Source: Candidatus Gastranaerophilales bacterium
GTDB taxonomy: Bacteria; Cyanobacteriota; Vampirovibrionia; Gastranaerophilales; Gastranaerophilaceae
Length of the DNA stretch: 60,117 nucleotides
NCBI GenBank assembly: GCA_900552525.1
Contig: UNSK01000007.1
Location: forward strand, 1 to 60,117
Direction of reading: 5' to 3'
Below are positions 51,411 to 59,379 of the stretch, in pieces. Within the stretch, counting starts at the first letter, position 1. Every line of letters starts with the position of its first letter. A program made the position numbers and the translations under genes. The notes below the pieces were generated by a model that was given only the letters and a program-made list of their open reading frames with translations, was not told the origin of the DNA and searched no databases.

Positions 51411-52315
51411 GAATAGGAAACGTAACAAGGCCGGATAACCTTTCATACAGAGGGTTACATGCGAGCCGCAAAAAATTGACAAGATTAGGTCTCAACAATT
51501 TACCGTATGTTCCGGAAATTGAGAAATGCGCTGACAAATACGAGATTGTTCTCAAGAAAACTGCCAGCATTGTTGACAAAAGACACAAGATTATAAACAA
51601 CTCGCTCATTGCAGGCGGGATTGGCATGATGGCAGCTGGAGCATTTGTATCTGAAATTATCACAGCTGGTATGATAAGCATCGGTTTTACATCTTTAATT
51701 CTTGGGATGACACTCAGGATAATAGATGCTGAAGATGCCGATAGAAATATAAACAAACACGCTTTACAGGGCGGAAAATATTTCAAAAATAACAAGGTTA
51801 TACGCTCGGTTTCAAAAGAATATGGGCTTAACACACACATAGATATAGACACCATAAATTACATCGGAAAAAAAATATACCACGAAATTGAACAACAGGA
51901 AATAAACAGATTTCTTTTGCTTCTCGCAAAATATAGACCCGAAACCGAACCGGCGCAGTATTTGTCTGTTATAAAAGAGTTCGGTGACACAAGCTGTATG
52001 AATTACAAAGTTGATATGACAGGTAACACTCTGCTTACAAAGTTTTTTGACATTGTTCCGAATGAAAAAAATCAGAAAGCTTATAACAAAGTGATTGAAA
52101 AATTGAGAAAGACAAAAGATATAGATTACAACCAGAGAGATAATTTTGGTATTCCTATTCTTGAAAAAATTCTGAATTCAGAGAACTCTCAGGCGCTTGA
52201 GCTTGTGAAGGATTTTGAGTTCGATTATTCACCGGAACTGGATTACGCTTTTGAAAATATTTCTGATGAAATTTTCAAACTCAAGGCCAAAAACCTGAAT
52301 GTAAAACGAATTTAA
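51407..52315 (+). CDS. NFR-LH paralog 4, C-terminally shortened
   Basis: 302 residues. DNLSYRGLHASRKKL near residue 10 (Phe to Tyr), EKCADKYEIVLKK, a membrane hairpin (about 62-105), then TLLTKFFDIVPNEKNQKAY, FGIPILEKILNSENSQALELV and FEFDYSPELDYAFENI. It ends about 75-100 residues before the paralogs do, right after the NLN-x-K block; its last 4 nt overlap the convergent radical SAM gene. Shortening could be real or the result of an old truncation. AGAGG lies upstream. Confidence 0.7.
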   Translation: MRIGNVTRPDNLSYRGLHASRKKLTRLGLNNLPYVPEIEKCADKYEIVLKKTASIVDKRHKIINNSLIAGGIGMMAAGAFVSEIITAGMISIGFTSLILGMTLRIIDAEDADRNINKHALQGGKYFKNNKVIRSVSKEYGLNTHIDIDTINYIGKKIYHEIEQQEINRFLLLLAKYRPETEPAQYLSVIKEFGDTSCMNYKVDMTGNTLLTKFFDIVPNEKNQKAYNKVIEKLRKTKDIDYNQRDNFGIPILEKILNSENSQALELVKDFEFDYSPELDYAFENISDEIFKLKAKNLNVKRI

Positions 52316-53481
52316 ATATCGCTGAATACAGGAGGAACAGCCGATTTGTTCTCATAATTCAGTCTTATATTAGTTGGAACAGTCAGCTCAATAGGTGCAG
52401 AAATATATTCAACCTTAGAAGCCGGCATGGTTGCGTAAACTTTTCCGTCAATATCTACGCATTTAACAGCGCAGTCAAGCAGTTCTTTACTTCGCTCATC
52501 AGGGCTCATCATCTCCAATTCCAAAGCCTCATCAATTAACTCTTGCTGCTCTTTTAAATTCCTATCCTGAGGAAAAAATCTTCTTCCGCGTCCGCTTGAC
52601 TCAATCAAATGCGATTTATCAAAACTGGTAAGGTTTTCCGGTCTTAAGTAAGGAATATTTTCAAGCGCAGAACCTGTCATTTTTTCGAGTTTGGAATAAA
52701 TTTCCTCATACAAACGTCTTGTTTCGCTCTCTCCTACAAGCTCATTGCCTTTGTAATCCGGTGCATGCCTGTATATTATGCTCGCCTTTCCAGTTCCAAA
52801 AAGTTTTAAAAACACCTTTAAAGCATTCGCCATCCTGTCTGTATAAACATTTCTGAAAAACTCTGCCCTGCTCTGATTATTCTCTCTCAAAGCCTCCCGC
52901 GACTTTTCCATAATCCCGGAAAAAGGATTAATAGAAACCTCAACTGATTTAACAAAATCTGGATTTTTTTCAATCATGCCGGCAAGTTCTTCCGAACTCT
53001 GCTGAGAATATTTAGATGCACTATTCCAGCCGGAAGTAACAAAAATTGAAGGAAGATTAATTTTTTCATAAATCATCTTTAAAGCTTCATTAACACTGTG
53101 GTTCCTGCTTTTACCCCTAATCGGAATATCAGAAGGATTAGAGTCATCAATTATATTAACATACTTGTTTCCCTGAAAAACATTGAACCCCAATCGCTCA
53201 TTCAGCGCCTTAAACCCGTCAAGAAACCTTACTAAATCCTCAAATAAAATTGTGCCGTTTTTCAGCGGCTTTGCATCCTTAAGGCAGTGTGAGCACCCTA
53301 AATTACACCCTCTGAAAAGATTAAGAGTTTCAAACCTTTTAGTAATAAAAGCAATATCCTTAATCCCAACTCTGTCAAAAAGCGGAATACCCTTTTGAAT
53401 ACCCTCAACATGCTGGGGATTTATGCGGGTAAGCGGGAAAGATGAATTTTTTATATTTGCAGGAATATGGCTTAAATTCAT
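52312..53481 (-). CDS. Radical SAM protein of unknown function
   Basis: 389 residues. C59-x3-C63-x2-C66 (CNLGCSHC) binds the [4Fe-4S] cluster of radical SAM enzymes. The barrel segments include DDSNPSDIP and SVEVSINPFSG. A C-terminal region with three Cys near 355-370 is too short for a full SPASM domain. The N-terminus (to about residue 50) is unusual for the family. No substrate peptide or partner maturase is evident, and its stop overlaps paralog 4 of the convergent AAA+ operon. Function unknown. Confidence 0.78.
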   Translation of the reverse strand: MNLSHIPANIKNSSFPLTRINPQHVEGIQKGIPLFDRVGIKDIAFITKRFETLNLFRGCNLGCSHCLKDAKPLKNGTILFEDLVRFLDGFKALNERLGFNVFQGNKYVNIIDDSNPSDIPIRGKSRNHSVNEALKMIYEKINLPSIFVTSGWNSASKYSQQSSEELAGMIEKNPDFVKSVEVSINPFSGIMEKSREALRENNQSRAEFFRNVYTDRMANALKVFLKLFGTGKASIIYRHAPDYKGNELVGESETRRLYEEIYSKLEKMTGSALENIPYLRPENLTSFDKSHLIESSGRGRRFFPQDRNLKEQQELIDEALELEMMSPDERSKELLDCAVKCVDIDGKVYATMPASKVEYISAPIELTVPTNIRLNYENKSAVPPVFSDI

Positions 53482-53545
53482 ACTGTTATAAAAAGCGTAA
53501 AAATATTTTTTGCTTTATAAATTCTTAATATTAAAGCTATTGACC

Positions 53546-53607
53546 TATAATAAAAAAAAATGATAACATTACTTGAGTGTTAAACATACAATTATTAAGA
53601 ACGGAGG
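53546..53607 (+). promoter_or_regulatory. glnA promoter and ribosome binding site
   Basis: TATAAT at 53546-53551 and GGAGG just before the ATG at 53614. The leader would be about 55 nt. I see no NtcA-type GTA-N8-TAC box nor a glutamine-riboswitch-like structure. Confidence 0.4.
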
Positions 53608-53613
53608 AAGCGT

Positions 53614-54975
53614 ATGGAATTTCATCACCAGCCATTAAACGGCGCAAGCTACACAGATGCCGACATTAAAAGACTCATAACTGAGTACAATGTTCAATTC
53701 ATCAAATTACAGTTCGTTGACATAAACGGACAGGTTAAAAATATGGCTGTTCCTTCGGAACACATTGACAGAGTGCTTAATAATGAAATTATGCTTGACG
53801 GTTCATCTATTAAGGGCTTTAGAAACATTGAAACATCTGACATGTTTTTCTATCCTGATAAAAACACTTTCCAGATTCTACCGTGGCAGGAACATGAAGG
53901 GAAAAATTCTGCCAGATTGATTTGTGATATATACAATTCTGACGGAACACCTTTTGAAGGATGTCCTAGATGCAACCTGAAAAGACTTATGGCAGAAGCT
54001 CAAAAGCTTGGTTTCTCAATGAATGTAGGGCCTGAAGCTGAATTTTTCTTATTTGAAAAAGATGACGATGGACATATTACAACCAAAACACACGATAGAG
54101 CAGGTTATTACGATGTAGGACCGGATGATTTAGGAGAAGCTGTACGTGCTGATATCGTAAGCACTCTTCAAGAAATGGATTTTGATATAGAAGCTTCTCA
54201 CCATGAAGTTGCTGACGGGCAGCACGAAGTTGATTTCAAATACTCTGATATTCTAACAACTGCTGATAATGTTGCTACTTTCAGAGTTGCTGTTAAAGCT
54301 GTTGCTGCACAATATGGTTTGCACGCAACATTTATGCCAAAACCTGTTTACGGTATCAATGGCTCTGGAATGCACTGCAACATTTCGTTATTTAAAGACG
54401 GAAAAAACGCTTTCTACGATGAAAACGCTGAATACCAGCTTTCTGATACAGCAAAATACGCAATCGGCGGTATTTTAAAACACGTTAAAAGCATAACAGC
54501 AATACTTAACCCGACAGTTAATAGCTACAAACGACTCGTTCCGGGTTACGAAGCACCGGTTTACATGGCATGGTCGCTCGCTAACAGAAGCGCTCTTTTA
54601 AGAGTTCCGGCAAAACGCGGTATGTCAACGCGTGTTGAACTCCGTTCACCAGACCCTAGCTGCAACCCGTACTTAGCATTCGCAACAATTCTTGCTGCCT
54701 GCTTAGACGGCGTTAGAAATAAAATTGAACCGCCTAAACCGGTAGAAGCTAACATATACAAACTTTCTGACAAAGAAAGAAAGAAAATGAGAATTGAATC
54801 TCTTCCGGGAAGCTTAAAAGAAGCTTTGTATTATATGGATAAATCGTTGATAGCAAAAACAGCTTTAGGTGACCATATAGTAGAAGAATTTATGACTGCA
54901 AAAGATATTGAATGGGATTCTTTTAGAACCTATGTTTCCCAGTGGGAAATCGACAGATATTTAGCTAGATATTAA
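53614..54975 (+). CDS. glnA: Glutamine synthetase type I
   Basis: 453 residues. The N-terminal beta-grasp has FVDINGQVKNMAVP; the active-site motifs are LDGSSIKGF, GPEAEFFLFE, DFKYSDILTTADNV, NGSGMHCNIS, NPTVNSYKRLVPGYEAPV and RVELRSPDPSCNPYLA. It assimilates ammonium into glutamine and forms a dodecamer. The adenylylation Tyr region is not clearly conserved, so this is probably a GSI-alpha-type enzyme without covalent control. A strong terminator follows. Confidence 0.95.
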   Translation: MEFHHQPLNGASYTDADIKRLITEYNVQFIKLQFVDINGQVKNMAVPSEHIDRVLNNEIMLDGSSIKGFRNIETSDMFFYPDKNTFQILPWQEHEGKNSARLICDIYNSDGTPFEGCPRCNLKRLMAEAQKLGFSMNVGPEAEFFLFEKDDDGHITTKTHDRAGYYDVGPDDLGEAVRADIVSTLQEMDFDIEASHHEVADGQHEVDFKYSDILTTADNVATFRVAVKAVAAQYGLHATFMPKPVYGINGSGMHCNISLFKDGKNAFYDENAEYQLSDTAKYAIGGILKHVKSITAILNPTVNSYKRLVPGYEAPVYMAWSLANRSALLRVPAKRGMSTRVELRSPDPSCNPYLAFATILAACLDGVRNKIEPPKPVEANIYKLSDKERKKMRIESLPGSLKEALYYMDKSLIAKTALGDHIVEEFMTAKDIEWDSFRTYVSQWEIDRYLARY

Positions 54976-54983
54976 TCCATATG

Positions 54984-55012
54984 AAAAGGCGGTAATAAAA
55001 TTACCGCCTTTT
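54984..55012. terminator. Bidirectional terminator between glnA and coaX
   Basis: AAAAGGCGGTAAT (54984-54996) pairs perfectly with ATTACCGCCTTTT (55000-55012) around an AAA loop. T tracts follow in both directions, so it serves glnA and the convergent coaX operon. Confidence 0.9.
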
Positions 55013-55772
55013 ATTTATCTTTGTTTAATTCATATAAAAATCTCAGGCCTTCCAGAGTTAAATAAGGATTAACAAAATCAAACTGCCTGTTCATGTATTT
55101 AGAAATCAAAGAGGAATATCCTCCCGTTGCAATAATAACTGCCCTGTCACCAAGTTCAGCTTCACACTGCTCTATCAAACCTTCTATGGCGCAGGCAGAA
55201 CCTCTGATTACTCCGGACAAAATCGCATCAGCTGTGTTATTCCCAATAGCCTTATCTACAGTATTTGCATCTATCTTAGGAAGTTTTGATGTACTCTTAT
55301 TCAGAGCCCGAAACTGTAAATTCGGTCCAGGCATAATCACACCGCCCAAAAAGTCCCCGTTTTTATCCAATATATCAAATGTTGTTGCAGTTCCTATATC
55401 TACAATTATTGCAGGCTTAGAATACAGCATATATGCGCCGCAGGCATTTGCTATCCTGTCAGCTCCGGCTTCTCTCGGATTTTTTAGTTTTAAATTAATT
55501 CCTAAATTCAATTTATTCGTAAGAACTATTGAATTTAGATGAAAAACATTATCTGCTGCATGTTTCAGAGTTCTTGTTAATTCATCTACAACAGAGGCTA
55601 TTATACATGCAGTGATTTTGTATTTTTTAAACAGAGTATGCAGTAATATTTCATATTCTTCCTGCGGAAGCTCTTTATCCGAAGGCAGTCTGAAAGTTTC
55701 AAGAATACTCTCGTCCTCAAAAACTCCGAGAGTAATATTTGTATTACCTATATCAATAGTTAGAAGAATCAT
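55011..55772 (-). CDS. coaX: Type III pantothenate kinase
   Basis: 253 residues. ASKHA-fold motifs: IDIGNTN at 6-12, GADRIANACGAY, VDIGTATTFD and GGVIMPG. It phosphorylates pantothenate in coenzyme A synthesis without feedback inhibition by CoA. It is the last gene of a five-gene minus-strand unit; its start lies 3 nt after the upstream WYL gene's stop. Length is typical. Confidence 0.95.
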   Translation of the reverse strand: MILLTIDIGNTNITLGVFEDESILETFRLPSDKELPQEEYEILLHTLFKKYKITACIIASVVDELTRTLKHAADNVFHLNSIVLTNKLNLGINLKLKNPREAGADRIANACGAYMLYSKPAIIVDIGTATTFDILDKNGDFLGGVIMPGPNLQFRALNKSTSKLPKIDANTVDKAIGNNTADAILSGVIRGSACAIEGLIEQCEAELGDRAVIIATGGYSSLISKYMNRQFDFVNPYLTLEGLRFLYELNKDK

Positions 55773-55775
55773 AAT

Positions 55776-56639
55776 TTACTCACTGTAATTACTCAATGCT
55801 GATTCAAGAATTTGTATCATTTCTTCTCGATAAGATTTCGGGTTCATGATTTCGCATTGAGCACCATATCTCAATAATCTTGATAACAAAATCTCTTTAC
55901 TTTCGTTGTGGTTTGAGATTGTAACACTCTCACCATCATAAGCTTTTATTACACTTTCATTCTCGCGTAAATGATAACCCGGCGCAAGAGCACCGCTTAA
56001 TTTAAATACAACTACCTGTTCACTAAAGCTCTTAACAAATTTTTCACTTAGAACTTCTATTCCGGAAATCCTTTCTGTATCAACCATTTTGTCTTTATTT
56101 TTACACATTACATGAAAAAATGTTTTTCCTTTATTCTCAGCTATATTAAGCGGAATGCAATCAAGAATAGATTTATTTTTAAACATCAAACGAACTTTTC
56201 TTTTATCTTTAATTGCATGTTCAAAGAGTTCTGCAGAAATATGATATGTTTCCTTATCAACTCTTGCAATACCTTTGTTTGAAAATCTATTCAGCTTATC
56301 AATAAAATTATCAAAAATCTTATTGTACTTGCTCGACATGTTTTCTCTTATAATATTTTGAAGTCTTTCAAGCAGACCTATGTCACCGCTTGTAAGCTCA
56401 AGACCAAAAGGCATGCTCGCAACAAAATATCTGTTATGAATTTTCAATATATTAATTCCGCAATATCTGCAAGTATTTATATATTTGCTTATTACACTGT
56501 TATTAAATACAGGCTCTTCTTCACTCTTATTTAGCCTTTCAATAAGTTCCTGCATGGTAAAATTACCTTGAAGCAGAACTTGCAAAGTTTTTAAAACCTG
56601 CATTGAGGATAGATTTTTTTTAATAGAAATCTTATTCAT
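55776..56639 (-). CDS. WYL-domain regulator (second of a tandem pair)
   Basis: 287 residues. An N-terminal winged-HTH-like region (about 10-60) is followed by a WYL-like domain (about 145-215; RKVRLMFKNKSILDCIPLNI, FHVMCKNKDKMVDTERI) and a C-terminal WCX-like extension (VVFKLSGALAPGYHL). WYL domains bind nucleic acid or nucleotides and control transcription, often in DNA-damage or defence contexts. The classical WYL triad is not obvious. Start at 56639 with GAGGA; overlaps the upstream paralog by 8 nt. Confidence 0.75.
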   Translation of the reverse strand: MNKISIKKNLSSMQVLKTLQVLLQGNFTMQELIERLNKSEEEPVFNNSVISKYINTCRYCGINILKIHNRYFVASMPFGLELTSGDIGLLERLQNIIRENMSSKYNKIFDNFIDKLNRFSNKGIARVDKETYHISAELFEHAIKDKRKVRLMFKNKSILDCIPLNIAENKGKTFFHVMCKNKDKMVDTERISGIEVLSEKFVKSFSEQVVVFKLSGALAPGYHLRENESVIKAYDGESVTISNHNESKEILLSRLLRYGAQCEIMNPKSYREEMIQILESALSNYSE

Positions 56640-57561
56640 TATAAACATTCCTCATATTTATCAGCTTTTGAATAATTTTTTCTCTAAACTCTTGCGGCTC
56701 AAGCACAGTACAGTTTGCGCCGAAAGACAAAATTCTCTGCGCTGCAAGAAAATCATTATAATATCTGCCCTCTATAATATATCCGTCATCACGATTTTCT
56801 AATATTACTTCATTTTCTTCTATGCCTGTAACTCCAAAATTTTTCAGGAAGAATTTCACAGTAGTATATTCAATTTCAACCTTGCTGCTGCCGGAAAATC
56901 TTGCTAATATTGCACCTATTCTTTTTATATTGAGTACTACAGATTTCTTTCTTATCAAATCAAAGCCGTAGAGATAAATCTTATCATTCTGGAAAACAAT
57001 TCTATGTGCACAAACTTCTTTCTGCGAGTCATCTTTTGCCTGAGGTGTCCGGTAAGACAATCTCAAAGTTCTATTCTGCCTGCAATCTTCAATCAAATCC
57101 TGAATAAATTCTGTATCAAATGTTTTGAGCACAGAAAGTCCGCGCAGAGTTTCTTTTGCCTCACTGTCATCAATATATTCGGCTAATTTTTTGAAAAGTT
57201 CATCATATTTTAGTATCAATTCAATATTAGAACTGTCTTTAATTTTTTTGTAAGCTTTTTTAATAACATGAATTTCATCCTTTAAAATATTTAGTGAAAA
57301 AGGATGCTTAAGCAGTCTATATTTAAAACCTGTTTTTGCATTTGCTTTTGTAATCTCACATCCGGAAGCTTTTAAAGTATTAATATCAATTCTCAGAATA
57401 TCATCAGAATGTTCAGGTTCAAAAATATTCAGGTCTGTAAAAATTTCTCTTATTTCCTTGAGAGATCTCGGCGCTTCAATAAGAAGTCCTAAAAGAACTA
57501 TACCTCTTAACCCTGTTAAAGAAACTTGATTTAACTCAGATTTGTCAGCAGGTTTAAACAA
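56632..57561 (-). CDS. WYL-domain regulator (first of a tandem pair)
   Basis: 309 residues, the same plan as the downstream paralog: an HTH-like N-terminus (LTGLRGIVLLGLLIEAPRSLKEI), then a WYL region (NRTLRLSYRTPQA, HRIVFQNDKIYLYGFDLIRKKSVVLNIKRI) and a C-terminal WCX-like part (EVILENRDDGYIIEGRYYND). TTG start at 57561 with GAGGG upstream; no in-frame ATG is close. Tandem WYL pairs act as heterodimers in PafB-PafC; whether that holds here is inference. Confidence 0.75.
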   Translation of the reverse strand: MFKPADKSELNQVSLTGLRGIVLLGLLIEAPRSLKEIREIFTDLNIFEPEHSDDILRIDINTLKASGCEITKANAKTGFKYRLLKHPFSLNILKDEIHVIKKAYKKIKDSSNIELILKYDELFKKLAEYIDDSEAKETLRGLSVLKTFDTEFIQDLIEDCRQNRTLRLSYRTPQAKDDSQKEVCAHRIVFQNDKIYLYGFDLIRKKSVVLNIKRIGAILARFSGSSKVEIEYTTVKFFLKNFGVTGIEENEVILENRDDGYIIEGRYYNDFLAAQRILSFGANCTVLEPQEFREKIIQKLINMRNVYNE

Positions 57562-57597
57562 AACACCATTCCCTCTAAACTTTCAAAACTATATTTA

Positions 57598-58173
57598 TTA
57601 TTGGCACAAATTGTTTAAATATTCAATCATATTTTCACAATATCTTCTATCAGCAGAGCTGAAAGGTATTACATCTCCCGAAAGACTTTTCTTAATTTTG
57701 GCAATAACTGCCTGCTGTTTGCCTTTTGGAACATAGTCAATCTTGGTTGCAACTGTAAATATCGGGAGGTTATAATTTTCAACCCACTCGCGCATCTGGT
57801 AATCGTTCTTTTGAACATCATGCCTTGCATCGATAAATTGTATTAATGATTTTATCTGTTTTCTGTTAAGAAGGTATTCTTCAAGATATTTCTGCCATCT
57901 TGCCTGAGCCTCTTTGGAAACCTTTGCATAACCATATCCCGGAAGGTCTGCTATTGTAAAAGTATCAGCAAAATTAAAGAAATTAATTAATCTTGTTTTT
58001 CCGGGTGTATTAGAAGTTTTTGCAAGTTTTTTGTTGTTTGCAAGCGCGTTAATAAAAGATGATTTACCCACATTTGATCGCCCCAGAAGCGGAAATTCCG
58101 GAAGAGAAAAATCCGGACACTGTGAAAGTTTTTCAGCACTTATGATAAATTCTGCATTAAGTTTATTTATCAT
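57598..58173 (-). CDS. engB: Ribosome biogenesis GTPase YsxC/EngB
   Basis: 191 residues, full length. G1 GRSNVGKS (32-39), G2 TPGKTRLIN, G3 DLPGYGYAKV and G4 TKID are intact. EngB binds the 50S subunit late in assembly and is essential in most bacteria. Its start overlaps the preceding 82-residue gene by 11 nt; the WYL pair follows 36 nt downstream. Confidence 0.95.
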   Translation of the reverse strand: MINKLNAEFIISAEKLSQCPDFSLPEFPLLGRSNVGKSSFINALANNKKLAKTSNTPGKTRLINFFNFADTFTIADLPGYGYAKVSKEAQARWQKYLEEYLLNRKQIKSLIQFIDARHDVQKNDYQMREWVENYNLPIFTVATKIDYVPKGKQQAVIAKIKKSLSGDVIPFSSADRRYCENMIEYLNNLCQ

Positions 58174-58411
58174 TTATCACCCTTTCTTTTTCTTTTACCC
58201 CCGCTCTGTGTGTCACAAGAGAAAGTAACTTATAGACTTTTTCATTATTTACCACCGTAATCTGCGCTTTATTCTTCAAAAAACTAACATCAATCGACGG
58301 CTTATGTTCAAAAATATTTTCTGTCTGAATACTAACAATTTGTACAAAATTATCCCTCAATATGCTCAGGGGTTCTTTTAAAAATGTTTCGAAAGTCTTA
58401 AAAATATTCAT
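58163..58411 (-). CDS. Small hypothetical protein upstream of engB
   Basis: 82 residues, alternating helix and strand, no membrane segment and no family recognised. A beta-hairpin-like stretch (SIDVSFLKNKAQITVVNNEKVY) is the clearest element. I start at 58411, 19 residues inside the longest frame, where AAGCGG lies upstream. It overlaps engB by 11 nt, so it is probably cotranslated with it. Divergent from the recombinase gene. Confidence 0.55.
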   Translation of the reverse strand: MNIFKTFETFLKEPLSILRDNFVQIVSIQTENIFEHKPSIDVSFLKNKAQITVVNNEKVYKLLSLVTHRAGVKEKERVINDK

Positions 58412-58443
58412 ATGTACCGCTTCAAACTTTAGTACAAATATTG

Positions 58444-58459
58444 TATAATAGTTGCAGGG
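58444..58459 (+). promoter_or_regulatory. Recombinase gene promoter and ribosome binding site
   Basis: TATAAT at 58444-58449 and AGGG at 58456-58459, with the ATG at 58471. A TTCAAA at 58421-58426 is a possible -35 box at 17-bp spacing. Confidence 0.45.
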
Positions 58460-58470
58460 TAAATGCAAAC

Positions 58471-59379
58471 ATGGACAGCAGGGAAAAAGAATATATTGAA
58501 TCTTTCAAAACGTATTTGAGTGTAGAAAAAAACTTTTCAGACCACACTCTAAGCGCATACAATTCTGACATTGTAAGCTTTATTCTCTGGTTAAACGGTA
58601 CGAGCTGTGTTAACGCTGATTTTAATAAGCTGCGTGAATATTTGCATTTTATTCAGAGATTTGATTATAAGAAGACAACTATTGCGAGAAAAGTTGCTGC
58701 AATACGTACATTTTACAAATTTTTGTTTCGTGAAAGATACATTGACTCCGACCCTGCAATCTCTTTATCCGCCCCGAAAAGACCAAAGTCACTTCCGAAA
58801 TTTCTAACACCTGAGGAAGTAGAGCAGATACTAAATAACGTTAAAATTGACACGCCGGCAGGATTTAGAAACAGGGTTATACTAGAACTTTTATGGGCAA
58901 CCGGAATGAGAGTTTCAGAGCTCAGCAATCTTAATTTCGGGGATTTGAATATTGAAGAAAACGAAATAAGAGTTTTCGGAAAAGGCGCAAAAGAACGTAT
59001 TGTGCTTATGTCTGACAGGGCAAAAGGATATCTTGTTCAGTACATAAAATCAGCCAGACAGCTTCTTGCACCGGGATATGATATTGGAGATATCAATGAT
59101 GATTCTCCGCTGTTTATAAATAACACAGGTTACAGACTTCAAAATAAGACAATAAGAAAAGTTATCAATGAAATTGTGGAAAAAATAGAACTTCCTAAAA
59201 AAGTTACACCTCACGTTTTCCGTCACAGTTTTGCAACAAAGCTTATTGAAAACGGTGCTGACTTGAGGGTTGTGCAGGAGTTACTCGGACATGCAGGAAT
59301 TTCCAATACGCAGATTTACACACATATTTCTATGAAACACATGAAAGATGTTTACGAATCAGCCCATCCGCATTCCTAA
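58471..59379 (+). CDS. XerC/XerD-type tyrosine recombinase
   Basis: 302 residues. An N-terminal SAM-like core-binding domain (EYIESFKTYLSVEKNFSDHT) precedes the catalytic domain with R147 (GMRVSEL), K171 (GKGAKER), H248 and R251 (HVFRH), H274 (LLGHAG) and nucleophile Y283 (QIYTH). All six catalytic residues are present. Xer proteins resolve chromosome dimers at dif; I see no dif-like site here. The gene context is chromosomal rather than integron-like or mobile. It converges with the truncated phosphoesterase gene. Confidence 0.92.
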   Translation: MDSREKEYIESFKTYLSVEKNFSDHTLSAYNSDIVSFILWLNGTSCVNADFNKLREYLHFIQRFDYKKTTIARKVAAIRTFYKFLFRERYIDSDPAISLSAPKRPKSLPKFLTPEEVEQILNNVKIDTPAGFRNRVILELLWATGMRVSELSNLNFGDLNIEENEIRVFGKGAKERIVLMSDRAKGYLVQYIKSARQLLAPGYDIGDINDDSPLFINNTGYRLQNKTIRKVINEIVEKIELPKKVTPHVFRHSFATKLIENGADLRVVQELLGHAGISNTQIYTHISMKHMKDVYESAHPHS

